A stretch of DNA of 64,000 bases from Oscheius sp. JU75. Lineage: Eukaryota > Nematoda > Chromadorea > Rhabditida > Rhabditidae. Of this stretch, positions 22,600 to 33,487 are shown in pieces. Under the pieces are notes generated by a model, which was not told the origin of the DNA, did no database searches, and was given only the letters and a program-made list of their open reading frames with translations. The translations under genes were made by a program, and so were the position numbers. Numbering within the stretch: position 1 is the first letter of the stretch; the number at the start of each line of letters is the position of its first letter. The stretch covers positions 9,982,001 through 10,046,000 of the forward strand of contig JASJZC010000005.1 in the NCBI GenBank assembly GCA_037178855.1, written 5' to 3'.

Positions 22600-24298
22600 G
22601 AAAAAAAAATGCAACTACCGTCTATGATCTGAAATTGGAAAGACTGAGATTTGATTAGTGAAATCACAGACACATGGTCGCGGTCAGGACCTCGGTGTAT
22701 TCAGATGATCTTGAAAAAGATGAGAGAAAGTCAGATGAGGATCTGAGAGTAATGGTCATAGTTCTGTATCAACTCCAGGTAATTTATAGCTGTTGCCCGT
22801 GTGATCAGAACTTGCACTGATGACGTCTTATTGGGCACTCTTTTCGATAGAGATCAAAAAGTTACCTTGGAAAGCTTTTTTTTTCTCTTTCTCAGAAAGT
22901 TTTCTTGAGTTCATTTTAATGAGCAGATTGAATGGAAGGAGTCGTCTTTCTTTTTCTGTAGAAGAAACGAGGAAAGAAAGGTTCTAATAAATGGTCAAGG
23001 TATCTACAGGTCTCAGTTCTCGTTACCCCATTCTCTTAAACCGTTAGATGATGGAAAAGGTCACTGTCCGCAGAAGTTTCTGAACCGTTCAAGTTTTTCA
23101 TGGGTTCACCCAGGCCAAGCGATAACTTTGTGACAAAGTCATTCTCTATTGACTACTCTTTCTTCCTGCCAAGCGGAGCAGGAAAAGCAAACATAACTTA
23201 CTGCCAAATAGAGATTCAGTCTTTGAACATTGGGTAACAGTGTTTACTCTTCACTGGTTATAACAGTCAACCTCTGTCTTTTACAGCTCCCTGTCTCTGT
23301 TCAGACACTGTCAGTTTTGTGTCCAAGACTTTTCTTGACATAAATTTTCGTCTCCAATTGCCAGACCGGAGTGATCAGTGACTTTTTCTGTGGCGGTCTC
23401 AAAAGAGAAGTTTTGACAGATGACATGGTCACATCGTGGAATCTGGTTATTTGGAAGTTCAGAGAAAATTGATAGTCAGTTTTGACAGACTTCTTCCGGA
23501 ACATTTAGTGTGTCTGCTTGCGCGTAGTTGTACGTACGAGAATGATATCCATCGGCTGGTAGACTACAGTCCTTCCTAGCTTCCATAGATCATTCAAACT
23601 TCATAGTTGTTGATGACCCACACTGATAACAAGGGAAAAACAAAAGTCCTTTTCAATTACCAAGGTCGTCGTGGTGTCACGGGTGTCTCTCTTGTGTCCT
23701 AAGTTCCTTTTCCCACCCCTTGGAAGAGAGTTGTTCAAAGGCTGACAAGTAAGACTGATGACTTTTTTCTTCGTCCCAAAACTATGTTTTTGCAACTTCT
23801 TCTGAGGCATTGGTCCTTTCAGGGACTAGTAAGTCTGTTTGTATTTATATAGTCTGTCTTTCTAGCAAGCCACTACGCGCGTAGAAACTCGCAAAATTTT
23901 CTGGGGTTCCACATCATCCGTAATCTATACAAGTAGTCATTCTCCTAACAGTATACTTCGCAGTTTGTATTTCTAGTCATTGTTCTGTTCGGCATAAATA
24001 GACTCTTCTCGCAAATTATTTACCCTCTTTCAACACTTTCTCAGCTTTGCAATATTCTAGCCTGAATTCAGTTCGTACCCCTCCAAACAGCATAATCAGT
24101 CTCATTAGTGGTTGGTCGTGCTCCCTCTCTTGCAAAACAATTGATGGTCACTCTAGTCCTCTAAAACCCTTCTGGCAGTGTTCGACCCTCCAGATGAGCT
24201 TCTTGTTACAAAGGATCGTTCCCCATCTTTCATTATCTCTCCAATCGCTCTCCTCCACTGTCTCTCTGTCTTCTATAATCAGTCTTTTATCCAGAAAC
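22600..24298. other. Intergenic between two secreted peptide genes
   Basis: No coding exon supported. Frames at 23301-23504 and 23601-23810 lack domains and splice context. Pyrimidine-rich TCTCTCTC stretches occur near 24240-24290. Confidence 0.4.
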
Positions 24299-24469
24299 AT
24301 GTCTCATCTCCTTCTTCTTGCTCTCCTCTGCATCCTTCTGTCAACCGCTTCTGCCCAAATGCTCAACGTCTGGCCGAATACCAATTCAATTCTGGACCCG
24401 GAGACCATCATTGGATACAATAACGATCCAGCTGGACGATATCTTCTCTGTACCGGACTGGGATGTTGA
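24299..24469 (+). CDS. Small secreted peptide ending in CTGLGC (family member 2)
   Basis: 56-residue protein. The start at 24299 is four bases behind the acceptor-like TTTATCCAG. Signal peptide MSHLLLLALLCILLSTASA, then QMLNVWPNTNSILDPETI and the tail DPAGRYLLCTGLGC, stop TGA at 24467-24469. It shares the A-G-x-YLLC-x-G-x-GC tail with the gene at 22396-22593 on the opposite strand. The two mature cysteines could form a four-residue disulphide loop. Confidence 0.65.
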   Translation: MSHLLLLALLCILLSTASAQMLNVWPNTNSILDPETIIGYNNDPAGRYLLCTGLGC

Positions 24470-24810
24470 TCTGTGGAAATTCTGTGCGCAATCAAACAAC
24501 AGTTGATCTCCAATTTGCACATTACAATGAACATATCATTACTTTTTTCTCTGCAAATTCGAGTGTTTTGTGGGAGAGGAGAAAAAGACTATTTCTGGGT
24601 TCTGAGTGGACGAAAAACAGGGTAGTCGATAGAGAGAAGGAGAGACCCTGTTATCGCATTACAATGGTCTGCATGAATCATGGTGTATGAATCAAAACCG
24701 ATGTCTTGTAAGTTTTCCAGTTACAGCGCTCGAAATGATGACTAGGTATCTTGGATCGGACAGCAGAATCTGTAAGAGAAATATATCGTATTTCTTCTAA
24801 TGTAAGCACT

Positions 24811-25024
24811 CTTACATAAGAAACACGCAATTACGTATTCGCGATTTTCGGGGTCAAGACAACTTTTTCTTGATTTTCCGATGTTCTGCAAAATTGTAGA
24901 GCAGATCACGGGCTACAACTTTGCAGGTAATCGGAAAGTTAGAAATAGTCGTCTTGACTTCGAAAAACGCCAATAAGTAATTGCGTATGACGACTATTTC
25001 TAACTTTCCGATTTCTTATGTAAG
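24811..25024. mobile_element. Foldback/MITE-like element with nested palindromes
   Basis: 214 bp bounded by perfect 13-bp inverted repeats (CTTACATAAGAAA at 24811-24823; complement at 25012-25024). Inside, a perfect 25-bp inverted pair lies at 24929-24953 / 24989-25013. A second, imperfect pair links about 24829-24860 to 24951-24984, and a third near 24886-24926 has CTGCAAAATTGTAG arms with one mismatch. No open frame. It can fold as a whole or as several competing hairpins. Confidence 0.7.
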
Positions 25025-25122
25025 AAAAGAACTGCGGTATCCAGTACTCAACATTTATATGCGCGAACAGACAACAATTTAAGAAAAAACAGATAATAAC
25101 GGGTGGAAACAACAGCAACAAT

Positions 25123-27747
25123 CTAAGCCTTTTTTGTCTTCTTCACTCCATGCTCGGCCTTCTCGAGCTTCTTCACTCCATTTTTAGCCTTCGGGATCTT
25201 CTTTTCGGCTACTCCTTGTGGCTTTTTCTCAGCCTTCTTCAGCTTCTTGGCCTCCTTCTCCAATTTCCGGTCTCGGCGCAACTTCTGCCACGGTTTATTT
25301 TTCGGAACCCGGGCCAGATGGCGTCGTTTCGGGGCGTGGACGAGAATGTCGTGCTTTTGGTTCCTGGAACATATTTTACTAAAACTAGATGAAAAAATAG
25401 GCAAACCTGGTCATTTTCTTCAAGGTAAGCATATAGGCGGGTACCTCGAAGCCAGCCTGGTGGATGACGGTGGCGATCGGACGCAGATATTCCGTATCGG
25501 CTTCCGTGAAGTAGGTAATGGCTCGGCCTGTGCGACCGGCTCGACCGGTTCTGCCTAAAAATTCAATGGATTTTAAGGTTTTCAAGGGTTTGGGAATAAT
25601 CGCGCATATTTCGTCTAGAAAACCAGTCCTCTATCACCGAAGCATCAACATTCTGACGAGAGACATGCAAAAACTTATCATTATCGCCCATTTCAAATGA
25701 AATAATTCCTTCAGCCACGTTTCAAAGTTTAGTAGACGAAAACCCACCAATCCTGTGAATGTAGTTGACGATCGAGGTTGGCAGATCAAAATTCACCACT
25801 AGGTTGACATTTTTCAGGTCGAGACCCCGTCCCATCAGCTCAGTACAGACCAGAATCCATAGTTTTCCTGCTCTGAACTCTTCGAGCGTTTCGTCACGAT
25901 CCTTTACGCTCCTCTCGGAACTAATGTATCCTACTGGAATCTTCTGCTCGAATCGACCGATTGCCGTTACGAGCTCCTTGGCTCGTTCCTTGCTCTAAAA
26001 ACTAGGGAGTCTGAGCTCAAAATGGCAGGAACCTGAACAAAAATGAGGACTGGGGGCTCAAATTTGGACATGATGAGATTTTTCAAGGCTAGGATTTTCC
26101 CGTCTTCGGAGCCGGCAAAGACCAGCTCTTGCTTGACACATGAATTGGCTGAATTCCTGTAAAATTTGAGTTTTTTTTTGGAGAGAAGTAAGTAAAAGTA
26201 CCGCATTCCAATGCAGAGCATGGCCAGATTGGTGAGATTTGCCTTGCACCACTCCTCGACCTCGTAGGAGAACGTCGCGCTGAAGAAGGCCCGTCGGGTG
26301 AACTTGCCATTGCAGGACTTGTAGATGGCAGCTAGCTGGAGAGGAAAGTTTTTGTAAATGTGGAATTGGAAGAAACTATGCGGATATTTCTTAGTTTTTC
26401 GAGGAAATTTTGAACCTGAACTGAAGCTCAATGATTTCATCAAGTTTAGCCAACTGTTTGCTGCCAAAGTTAGCTTTTTAGCACAAGAGTTATTTTCTTT
26501 GAAAAGTACCCCGTGTTAAGCATACTTGGGCACGAGCTGTAAATTTGCTGCTCGTGGGTTCCGAGCTGCTCGAAAGGCTTAGTCTGCTAAAGAACCGACT
26601 ATGTCAAGTTTTGTAGGAGACTGACGGAAACTGCAGCTGAAAGTTACTAATTCTCCCTTTGTGTACTTTTGTAACTTGGCAGCGAAAAAAACGAACCTGA
26701 TCCCTAAAATTCGTCGCTCCAACATGATCAAAGAGTCTGTCGCTCTCATCCACCACAAGCCATCGAACTGCCGAGAAGTCTGCCGACTCGAGATGATGTA
26801 CGAGCCTGTTCGGCGTCGTCACGAGAATATCCACCTCTTTAGGCATCTCGTCCTCATACAACGCCGTCTGGATCCCCGCTCCTTGGGAAAATTTGAGGAA
26901 TTGACGATAGGTCTGAGCTGCGAGCTCTCTCGTCGGCTCCAGCACTATTGCCAGCAGTTTTTCGGACTTTTTGTACTTTTCCAGCTTCTTCAGTCTACCC
27001 ACTTCGACAATGACTGGGAGGGCGAAGGCCAACGTCTTTCCGGATCCTATAACATGGAATTTTTGACAGAAAAAAATAGCAAAAAGTACCTGTAGGAGCG
27101 CTACAAAGCACGTCCCGCTTCTGCAGCATCATTGGGATGGCCTGCATCTGGATTGGGGTCGGATCTTGGATCTTGAACTCGGTCAAGGCGGAAATTACAG
27201 AGTTTGGGAGTGACAACTCGCTGAAGTCGATGATAGGCTCGGGAATATTCTCTCCCAGAGTGAAAATGCGATTTAAGCGACGGAGATGGGCTATCTGAAG
27301 CCACTTTTATGTGAAAAATTGAACAGAAACAGCTACTTTCTCGTTGATTCTCAGCTGTACACCGGCCACATGGCTTACAACTGCTCCCTCGACCTTTCTC
27401 TTCCTCGAACCGCCTTCCAGGACGACTTTTGCGCCAGAAAAGAGCTCAACCTCTGAAAAATTGACCTTTTAGGAGAGAAAAACAGGAAAAAGTACCGGAA
27501 GATTCGCTCTCTTTCGCCTGCTCGGGCTGAGGAGCTTCACCGGCCAGTTTCTTCCTCAAAACGGCCAATTCCTGACGAATATTTTCAGGCAGAGAACGGA
27601 GTCGAAGAGCAGCATTTTCGTCGTCTTCGGTGGCTGATTTCTGGAAAAAAAGTTAGGCAAAAACAGTGAAACAGAACGAACCGCTGTAGGAGTGTGTTTG
27701 GTCTTTTTGACCCCGAAGGTCAGTTTGCGGAGAACGTTGCTACTCAT
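25123..27747 (-). CDS. DDX52/ROK1 DEAD-box RNA helicase
   Basis: Nucleolar ATP-dependent RNA helicase of the Rok1/DDX52 group, needed for early 18S rRNA processing in yeast. Motifs in order: Q motif FKIQDPTPIQMQAIP, I APTGSGKT (restored by splicing near 27050), Ia PTRELA, TPNRL, II VDESDRLF, III FFSATF, then the second RecA domain VLIFVQ, LVCTELMGRGLDL, NFDLPTSIVNYIHR and VI IGRTGRAGRTGRA. DESD in place of DEAD is typical of DDX52. The lysine-rich tail (KKLKKAEKKPQG, ending KKTKKA at 25123) is expected. Start MSSNVLRKLTFGVKK at 27745-27747. Nine or so exons with short introns. Confidence 0.9.
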
Positions 27748-28838
27748 GAGAGATGAGGTTTCTGAAAGTAAGCGACTAGTTTAAAAGTTTTGAAGCCGAG
27801 GGAGAAAATAAGAAAAGATAAAGGAGAATTGCAGGTTCACTAAAGAAGCCACAACTAAATGTCTGGAACGGATGAAATCAATAATCTACGTTTTCAGTAA
27901 GAGTTTTCGCTACATATCCATTGCATTGGTAAGGAAAAACAAGTAGAAAAACGCAAAAAAGAAGGGAAAGAACTGACGCGCAAATGTAATTTTATGATTT
28001 GAGAGCGACAGCAACGGCGGGAAGGATTTTCTGGGAGCTTTTCAATTTCATTGTCTGTCTTCTATTTTTCCGCCGTGTTTCAACAATTTTCCCTGTCTCT
28101 TTAACTGATTTTCTATGCCAACTGGTGCGAACAGTCGCTACAAATTAGTGGAACTTTTTGAAAGACATTTGGTGCATTCTGAAAGGCTTAGATGAAAAAT
28201 CCGAAAAGCGTCCACCTGTTCGGACGTTTTACTATATTTCATGATTTTGCCTTGACAAAAATGTATGTAAGTCTTATTTTCAAAGTAAGTTTATAGGAAA
28301 GTTTGCCCACCCTTTTAAAGTCCACCTTCTTCTATTTTTCCGCCGTGTTTCAACAATTTTTCCTGTCTTCTTCTACTGTCAACTTCTGCAAATTTATGTT
28401 CTTTTTGTTGTAAATTTTGCTCGACAGCTCTTTTTCTCACTCTTACCCTGTATTTAGCGGCGAATAACAGTTCGCGAGCACTCGAACTGCACTATTTTCT
28501 CTCTTTCACTGTTTGAAACAAGCGTCAGCCCGCTCCCAATGGCTCGCACGCAGTCGGGGCAAAGACGTCAGCGCAGTGACCGTTCGAGAGCGGAGGAAGT
28601 CATTTCCGACACGTCTGGTTACTCTCCTGATCTACTTTTTCATCGTCTTTCCCTACTTTTCATGCCCAAATGCTCAAAAGTTGTCTCATAATCAATTTGA
28701 GTCAGCAGTCTTTCGACGCGTCAACTTCATAGCTCCCCTTTTTCTCGAAATTTTGTCACGATTCCACGTAATTTCTGTCGAAAACGTTTCTTCATCAGCT
28801 TTTCTTCAAATTACACAGCAAAACGAATCACGTTCAGG
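27748..28838. promoter_or_regulatory. Upstream region shared by DDX52 (minus) and MANF (plus)
   Basis: About 1.1 kb without coding exons. It holds a near-perfect 39-bp direct repeat (28059-28097 and 28329-28367, beginning CTTCTATTTTTCCGCCGTG). Close to MANF there is a GACGTCA (28564-28570) and a CCACGTAA (28764-28771, complement TTACGTGG), both resembling CRE/UPR-type bZIP sites. Confidence 0.45.
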
Positions 28839-30251
28839 ATGCGCGCTCTCCTTGTCGCCCTCTTGGCCGTCGTCAGCCTCGCCGGAGCACAGCAGGCATG
28901 TGAAGGTGGGATTGTAAGAAGTTTTCAATCAAGTTTCACTTACAGTGTGTGCAAAAGTACTTACGGACATTATGGCCAAGGTCCCCGAAGCCGAGAAGAG
29001 CAAAGCCGACGCCATCGGCAAGATCACTAGGGAACATTGCGCCAAGACGGTCAACAAGGATCACAAATTTGTGGGTTTTTCAAAATTTTTCAGTCTGAAA
29101 AGATTTGGCAGTGTGTCACGCCTCTAAACTGACCAGCTGTAGCTGTTTAAACGACTGATTATCCATTTTTCAGTGTTTCTACATCGGAGCCCTGCCCGAG
29201 TCCGCCACCTCGATAATGAACGACGTCACCAAGCCGCTTTCCTGGTCGATGCCCCCGACCAAGGTCTGCGAGAAGCTGAAGACCAAGGATGCTCAGATTT
29301 GTGAGCTCAAATATGGTGAGGACTTCAGATTGTCTAGCAGTTCCAGACCATATTGTTTCTACTTCAAGTTGCCAGGTCGACTATTATTAGCAGCTTTGAG
29401 CTGTAGATACGTTGTATCTGAGGAATACCCTGTAAATTCGTAACTTGACGCAAGATTGAGAGTGTTGAACTGCGCAGACGGACACATTTGTGATTAGTCC
29501 TGTTGGCAGCTTGCGAAATGGTCCTAGACCCGATGTCATGTGGTCAACAGTTAGGTTTTGACAAATTGAGCAACTCAAAAATGAGCCGGTTTGGTTTGTT
29601 TTAACCATATGAAAGTTACAGTAGTGACCTGGCTTGGCGCCTACAGAGATCAACTGATCTCTGCCATGGCACAAATCGGCAGAGGGTTGTCGTACAATCC
29701 GAGCAAAATCAACAGGGGCCTCTTTTGCCAAATCCAAAAACTACTGTGGAAGGGAGGGGGTCGCGCAAATGCGGAAAAAAAGGGGGACCCTTTGAGCCCC
29801 CCTTTGCAACGCTACCAAATCCCATAGTCCGTTGCACAACATGTAAAGTAGCCTTCCTTCTCGACTTTCACCACCATTCAAAAACTCGATTGTTTGCAAC
29901 TGTTCATCGCCCTGTCAATCTCCCACCATAAACAACTACCCCGAACTTGTAAACTCACATTATTTGAGAGGTCTAACATCAGAAATAGCTTCATTCACAA
30001 ACTTTTCTTTATTTTGACAGAATCTAGGTGACTTTTGTTGGGGGAAAAGTTTTTTTTTGGTTTTACAAATATTCTTATTTGCAGACAAGCCCCTAGACTG
30101 GAAGACGATCGATTTGAAGAAGATGCGTGTCAAGGAGCTGAAGAACATCCTTCTCGAGTGGGGAGAGGTCTGCAAGGGCTGCACGGAGAAGACGGATTTT
30201 ATCAAGAAGATCGAGGAGGTCAAGCCCAAGTATGTCAAGGAGGAACTCTAA
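28839..30251 (+). CDS. manf-1: MANF/ARMET, ER stress-responsive neurotrophic factor
   Basis: Four exons. Signal peptide [19 protein letters not shown]; saposin-like N-domain with Cys pattern [13 protein letters not shown] ... HCAKTV ... [14 protein letters not shown] ... [22 protein letters not shown]-like C-domain [19 protein letters not shown] followed by the CKGC (CXXC) motif and the ER-retention-type C-terminus KEEL. Eight cysteines as in MANF. The start follows the acceptor-like TTCAGG. Resident and secreted ER protein that supports folding and signals UPR relief. The third intron (about 29315-30084, 770 bp) is unusually long here. Upstream bZIP-like sites would fit UPR control. UBC13 begins 295 bp downstream in the same direction. 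Confidence 0.95.
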
Positions 30252-30545
30252 ATCATCTTTTTATGCGCATCGAATTTTATTATGCCCTCTTTTTTTTGTT
30301 GCAATTCTCAACTTTTCGGGGTCTTGTTATTGCAATTATTTATACTATATGTCAATGTGCTATCTGTGATAGTTTTATGAGCCGTTTTATCGTGTCTGAA
30401 TGAAAGTTTTTTCGAGGATTCATCATCTTTTTTGACCCTAACCCATGGATTGTCGGTTTTGACCAATTGTTACCTCTGTTTGTTGATAAAATTGTGCTTT
30501 TTTAACTGAAATCCTTATATATACTAAAAAAATTTGGAAATACAG

Positions 30546-31650
30546 ATGGCCAACGCTCTTCCGAGGCGCATTATCAAGGAGACGCAGCGTCTGATGGCCG
30601 ACCCGGTCCCAGGCATCTCGGCCAGCCCGGATGAGCAGAATGCTAGGTTTGTTTAAAAGTCTGGCTGCTTTGTTGGGCATGAAATAGGTTGTTAGGGTGT
30701 GAAAACTGGAAAATACCATGAGTGATATGTGGAAGAAGGTCCGAATTTGGTTTTTGTTCGGTGAACAAAGAGAGAGACCTTTTTGATTGGATTAGATTAT
30801 AGTGAAGCACAAGTGCCGTGACTTTGTCGATCCTTGCGTATTCTTTGCCCGGTTTATGTGAAAATCATTGGGCATTACAGTCATGTTCGGTAAAAATATG
30901 ATAAAAGAATGGATTATCTGAAGCTGGATTGTTGAGAAGCAAAAATGTCCTGGTTTCCACGAAGATTACATCAGAAAATCGTGTTTATTGTGTTCCGGAC
31001 TGTTTGACGACGTTTCTTGCCCAAATTGAGCTGTCTAAAAAATGTAAATCTGGTAAAAAATACGCGTCTTTGACTCCGATTGATTTTTTTGCATTCTAAT
31101 TATCTAGCTTCAGTAACGTCTCCTTGAAAATGGCATAAATAACGGGTTTGGCATAAGTCACTGGCTGGTAAACTCAAAAAATTCTTGCCGTGGACTCGTA
31201 CAAGGAGAAAAGGAGACCCAAATATCCATAGATTATGTTATCACTTTATAGATACTTCCATGTAATGATCGCCGGCCCCGACGAGTCTCCTTTCGCTGGA
31301 GGAGTCTTTAAACTTGAGCTGTTCCTGCCCGAGGAGTACCCCATGGCCGCTCCCAAGGTAATTTTCTTCATTTTCCCGCCAAAAACTACTATAATCAGGT
31401 CCGTTTCATGACCAAGATCTACCATCCGAACATCGACAAACTGGGACGGATCTGCTTGGACATTCTGAAGGACAAGTGGTCGCCGGCACTGCAGATTCGC
31501 ACGGTTCTGCTGTCAATCCAGGCCTTGTTGAGTGCTCCGAATCCGGAGGATCCGCTCGCTACTGACGTGGCGGAGCAATGGAAGACGAACGAGGCCGAGG
31601 CTATTCGTACCGCCAAGGACTGGACACTCAAGTATGCCCAGAATTGGTAG
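30546..31650 (+). CDS. ubc-13: UBC13/UBE2N ubiquitin-conjugating enzyme
   Basis: E2 that builds Lys63-linked ubiquitin chains with a UEV partner. Starts [17 protein letters not shown] directly behind AATACAG. Three exons: the first intron is about 600 bp (30645-31249) and the second is short. Core: [33 protein letters not shown], catalytic Cys in [20 protein letters not shown], then [19 protein letters not shown] and WTLKYAQNW at the end. Full length (about 152 residues) and all E2 hallmarks (HPN, catalytic Cys, LQIRT) present. May be the downstream gene of an operon with MANF. Confidence 0.96.
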
Positions 31651-33487
31651 GTTGTTGGAGGAGAATACAAGTTTATCTAGCCGAGAAAGAGCGTGAACAA
31701 AATGGAAAAATTGCCAATTAGGTCCCTTATAGCCGCTGTGACAAGTTTCTAGAGACATTTTAAAAGTAGTTATGCGGGATGTGAAATGTAAAACCCCCTA
31801 CTACCACGAGCTGGATACCTCAGGCATGCATGCACTAGGACCAGTCGGTCCAGGCTTACAAAATCAGTGCCTCTAGAAATCAGCTCTACTCCATTACAGC
31901 TTGCCAGCCACCTTAAAATACCGTAGTATCCTCAACGCCTTTATGACCTGTCCAAGTTTGCCCAAAGCCGAAATGACCTTGCCAAATAGTCTTTTCGAAG
32001 TTCGAAATGGCTTTACTCGGCTTTAAAAGTGGGGCAGTCTGCCCGCTGTTTACATGCGTTCTCCAACCTTATTTTCCATTCCCCAACATCTAATCAAAAC
32101 AACGAGGAGTGTCTGTTACACGTCTCCTAGCATTTTTTGCATCCTCCCTGCGCTTAGTAAGCAGTGCTTACGCACCAAATCCAGTGTTTGTCTGTCACAC
32201 ACTGACTTTCATAATAGCGCGAAAGGGGCATCGATTACGCAACCGTCACCTGTTGACGTGTTGTTCTCATTCTCGGCTAGATAAGCAAGGTCTTTGGACC
32301 ATTTTCGCACTCTCAAACGACTATTTTTTCCAGAGAGAGACTCCATTTCCCCTGAACCGGACTCGTCTTGTCTCTTTGTCTCTTCAAACGCGTACCAGAA
32401 TCTTAACTCCGTCTCTCTCTCCCTCCGGTTGTAAATTTTGTCGATTTCCCCCTCTTTTCCCGAGAAAAAGAGTCCTAAAATCACTGCATTTCACTGTGTG
32501 CGTGTCTAGGAGTCAATTCCTCTGTCTCTCTACTGTATTCCATTAAAAACCTACCTACTTTTTGTACCATCTTCTCCCAGTGACCATTTTTGTGCAGAAA
32601 AATGGAGTTTTCTGACGTAAGATCGCTATTAAAGGACCCGAATCTAACTGTCTTTTTCTTCCCCCTACCCCCTTGCAATGATAAATTCTTTGGAAAACAC
32701 ATTTTTGGTCTATTTTTCAGTTGTATAGCTGTGAGATTTCTTTTTTTTATTGATTTTTGATGCCTGCCTCTGTTGTTTTGTGATATTATCAACTGCTGCC
32801 GGAGCGAGCGACGCCCACCTGCTCGCTCTTTTCTCTTGATGTTTTTCAGTGTTTGGCAAATGGTTTGTGGCGTTCCAGACGTGTAGTACGAGATTTTTGT
32901 AGACTTCTGAAAAGATTCGGTCACGTTTGTTGCTGTGAAAGCTCTGAAGCGAAAAGATACGAAAAGAGGTGTAAAGAGTCGCGTTTAGAAGCTTTTTCAG
33001 CATAGTTTCCGTGCTAAAAATGCTATCTGTATGAAGCATAACCGCGGTTGAAAATCGTGCGTTGCTATTTCCGTAAAGACACCTGCCTGGTCGTTTTAGA
33101 TCATTTGAGCTGATAGAACAGTTATTTTTGCTCATTTTCCCCGCAAAGAATGCATGCCTCGTCCATCTTTCGGTACTAATTTTGTTGAGAAACTACCTAG
33201 AACTTGCTGGAGCTGGTATCTCTAGAACGCCTGCCTTGTTTCGGGCTATTAATTGAGCTAAGGTAGCAAAACTGGTCAATTTGGACTACATGAGCTGAAA
33301 AGATTCAAAAATTTCGTTGTTTTACCGCGTTCGGCTGCTTTTTTTTAAGCGGAATACACATCTTGTCCCCGTAAAAACCTCAGCAAACACCATTTTCCAG
33401 CTTATTCTATCACATTTTCTCATCATGCATCGTTCTTTCTCGCTTTCCCCCATCATTTTACCTCTCGTAACCTCTATTTTCTTCCAG
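31651..33487. other. Intergenic, 1.8 kb, no gene recognised
   Basis: Open frames (for example minus 32710-33135) are Lys/Ser-rich with no domain. Pyrimidine-rich CTCTTTGTCTCT tracts near 32370-32530. Probably the promoter region of the BAP31 homologue. Confidence 0.4.

Noticed and set aside
28513-28917. Long plus-strand frame overlapping the MANF start
   Set aside because: Out of frame with MANF and composed of upstream non-coding DNA; MANF's signal peptide exon explains the region.
32481-33135. Minus-strand frames upstream of the BAP31 homologue
   Set aside because: Lys/Ser-rich, no domain, no signal peptide, no convincing splice borders.
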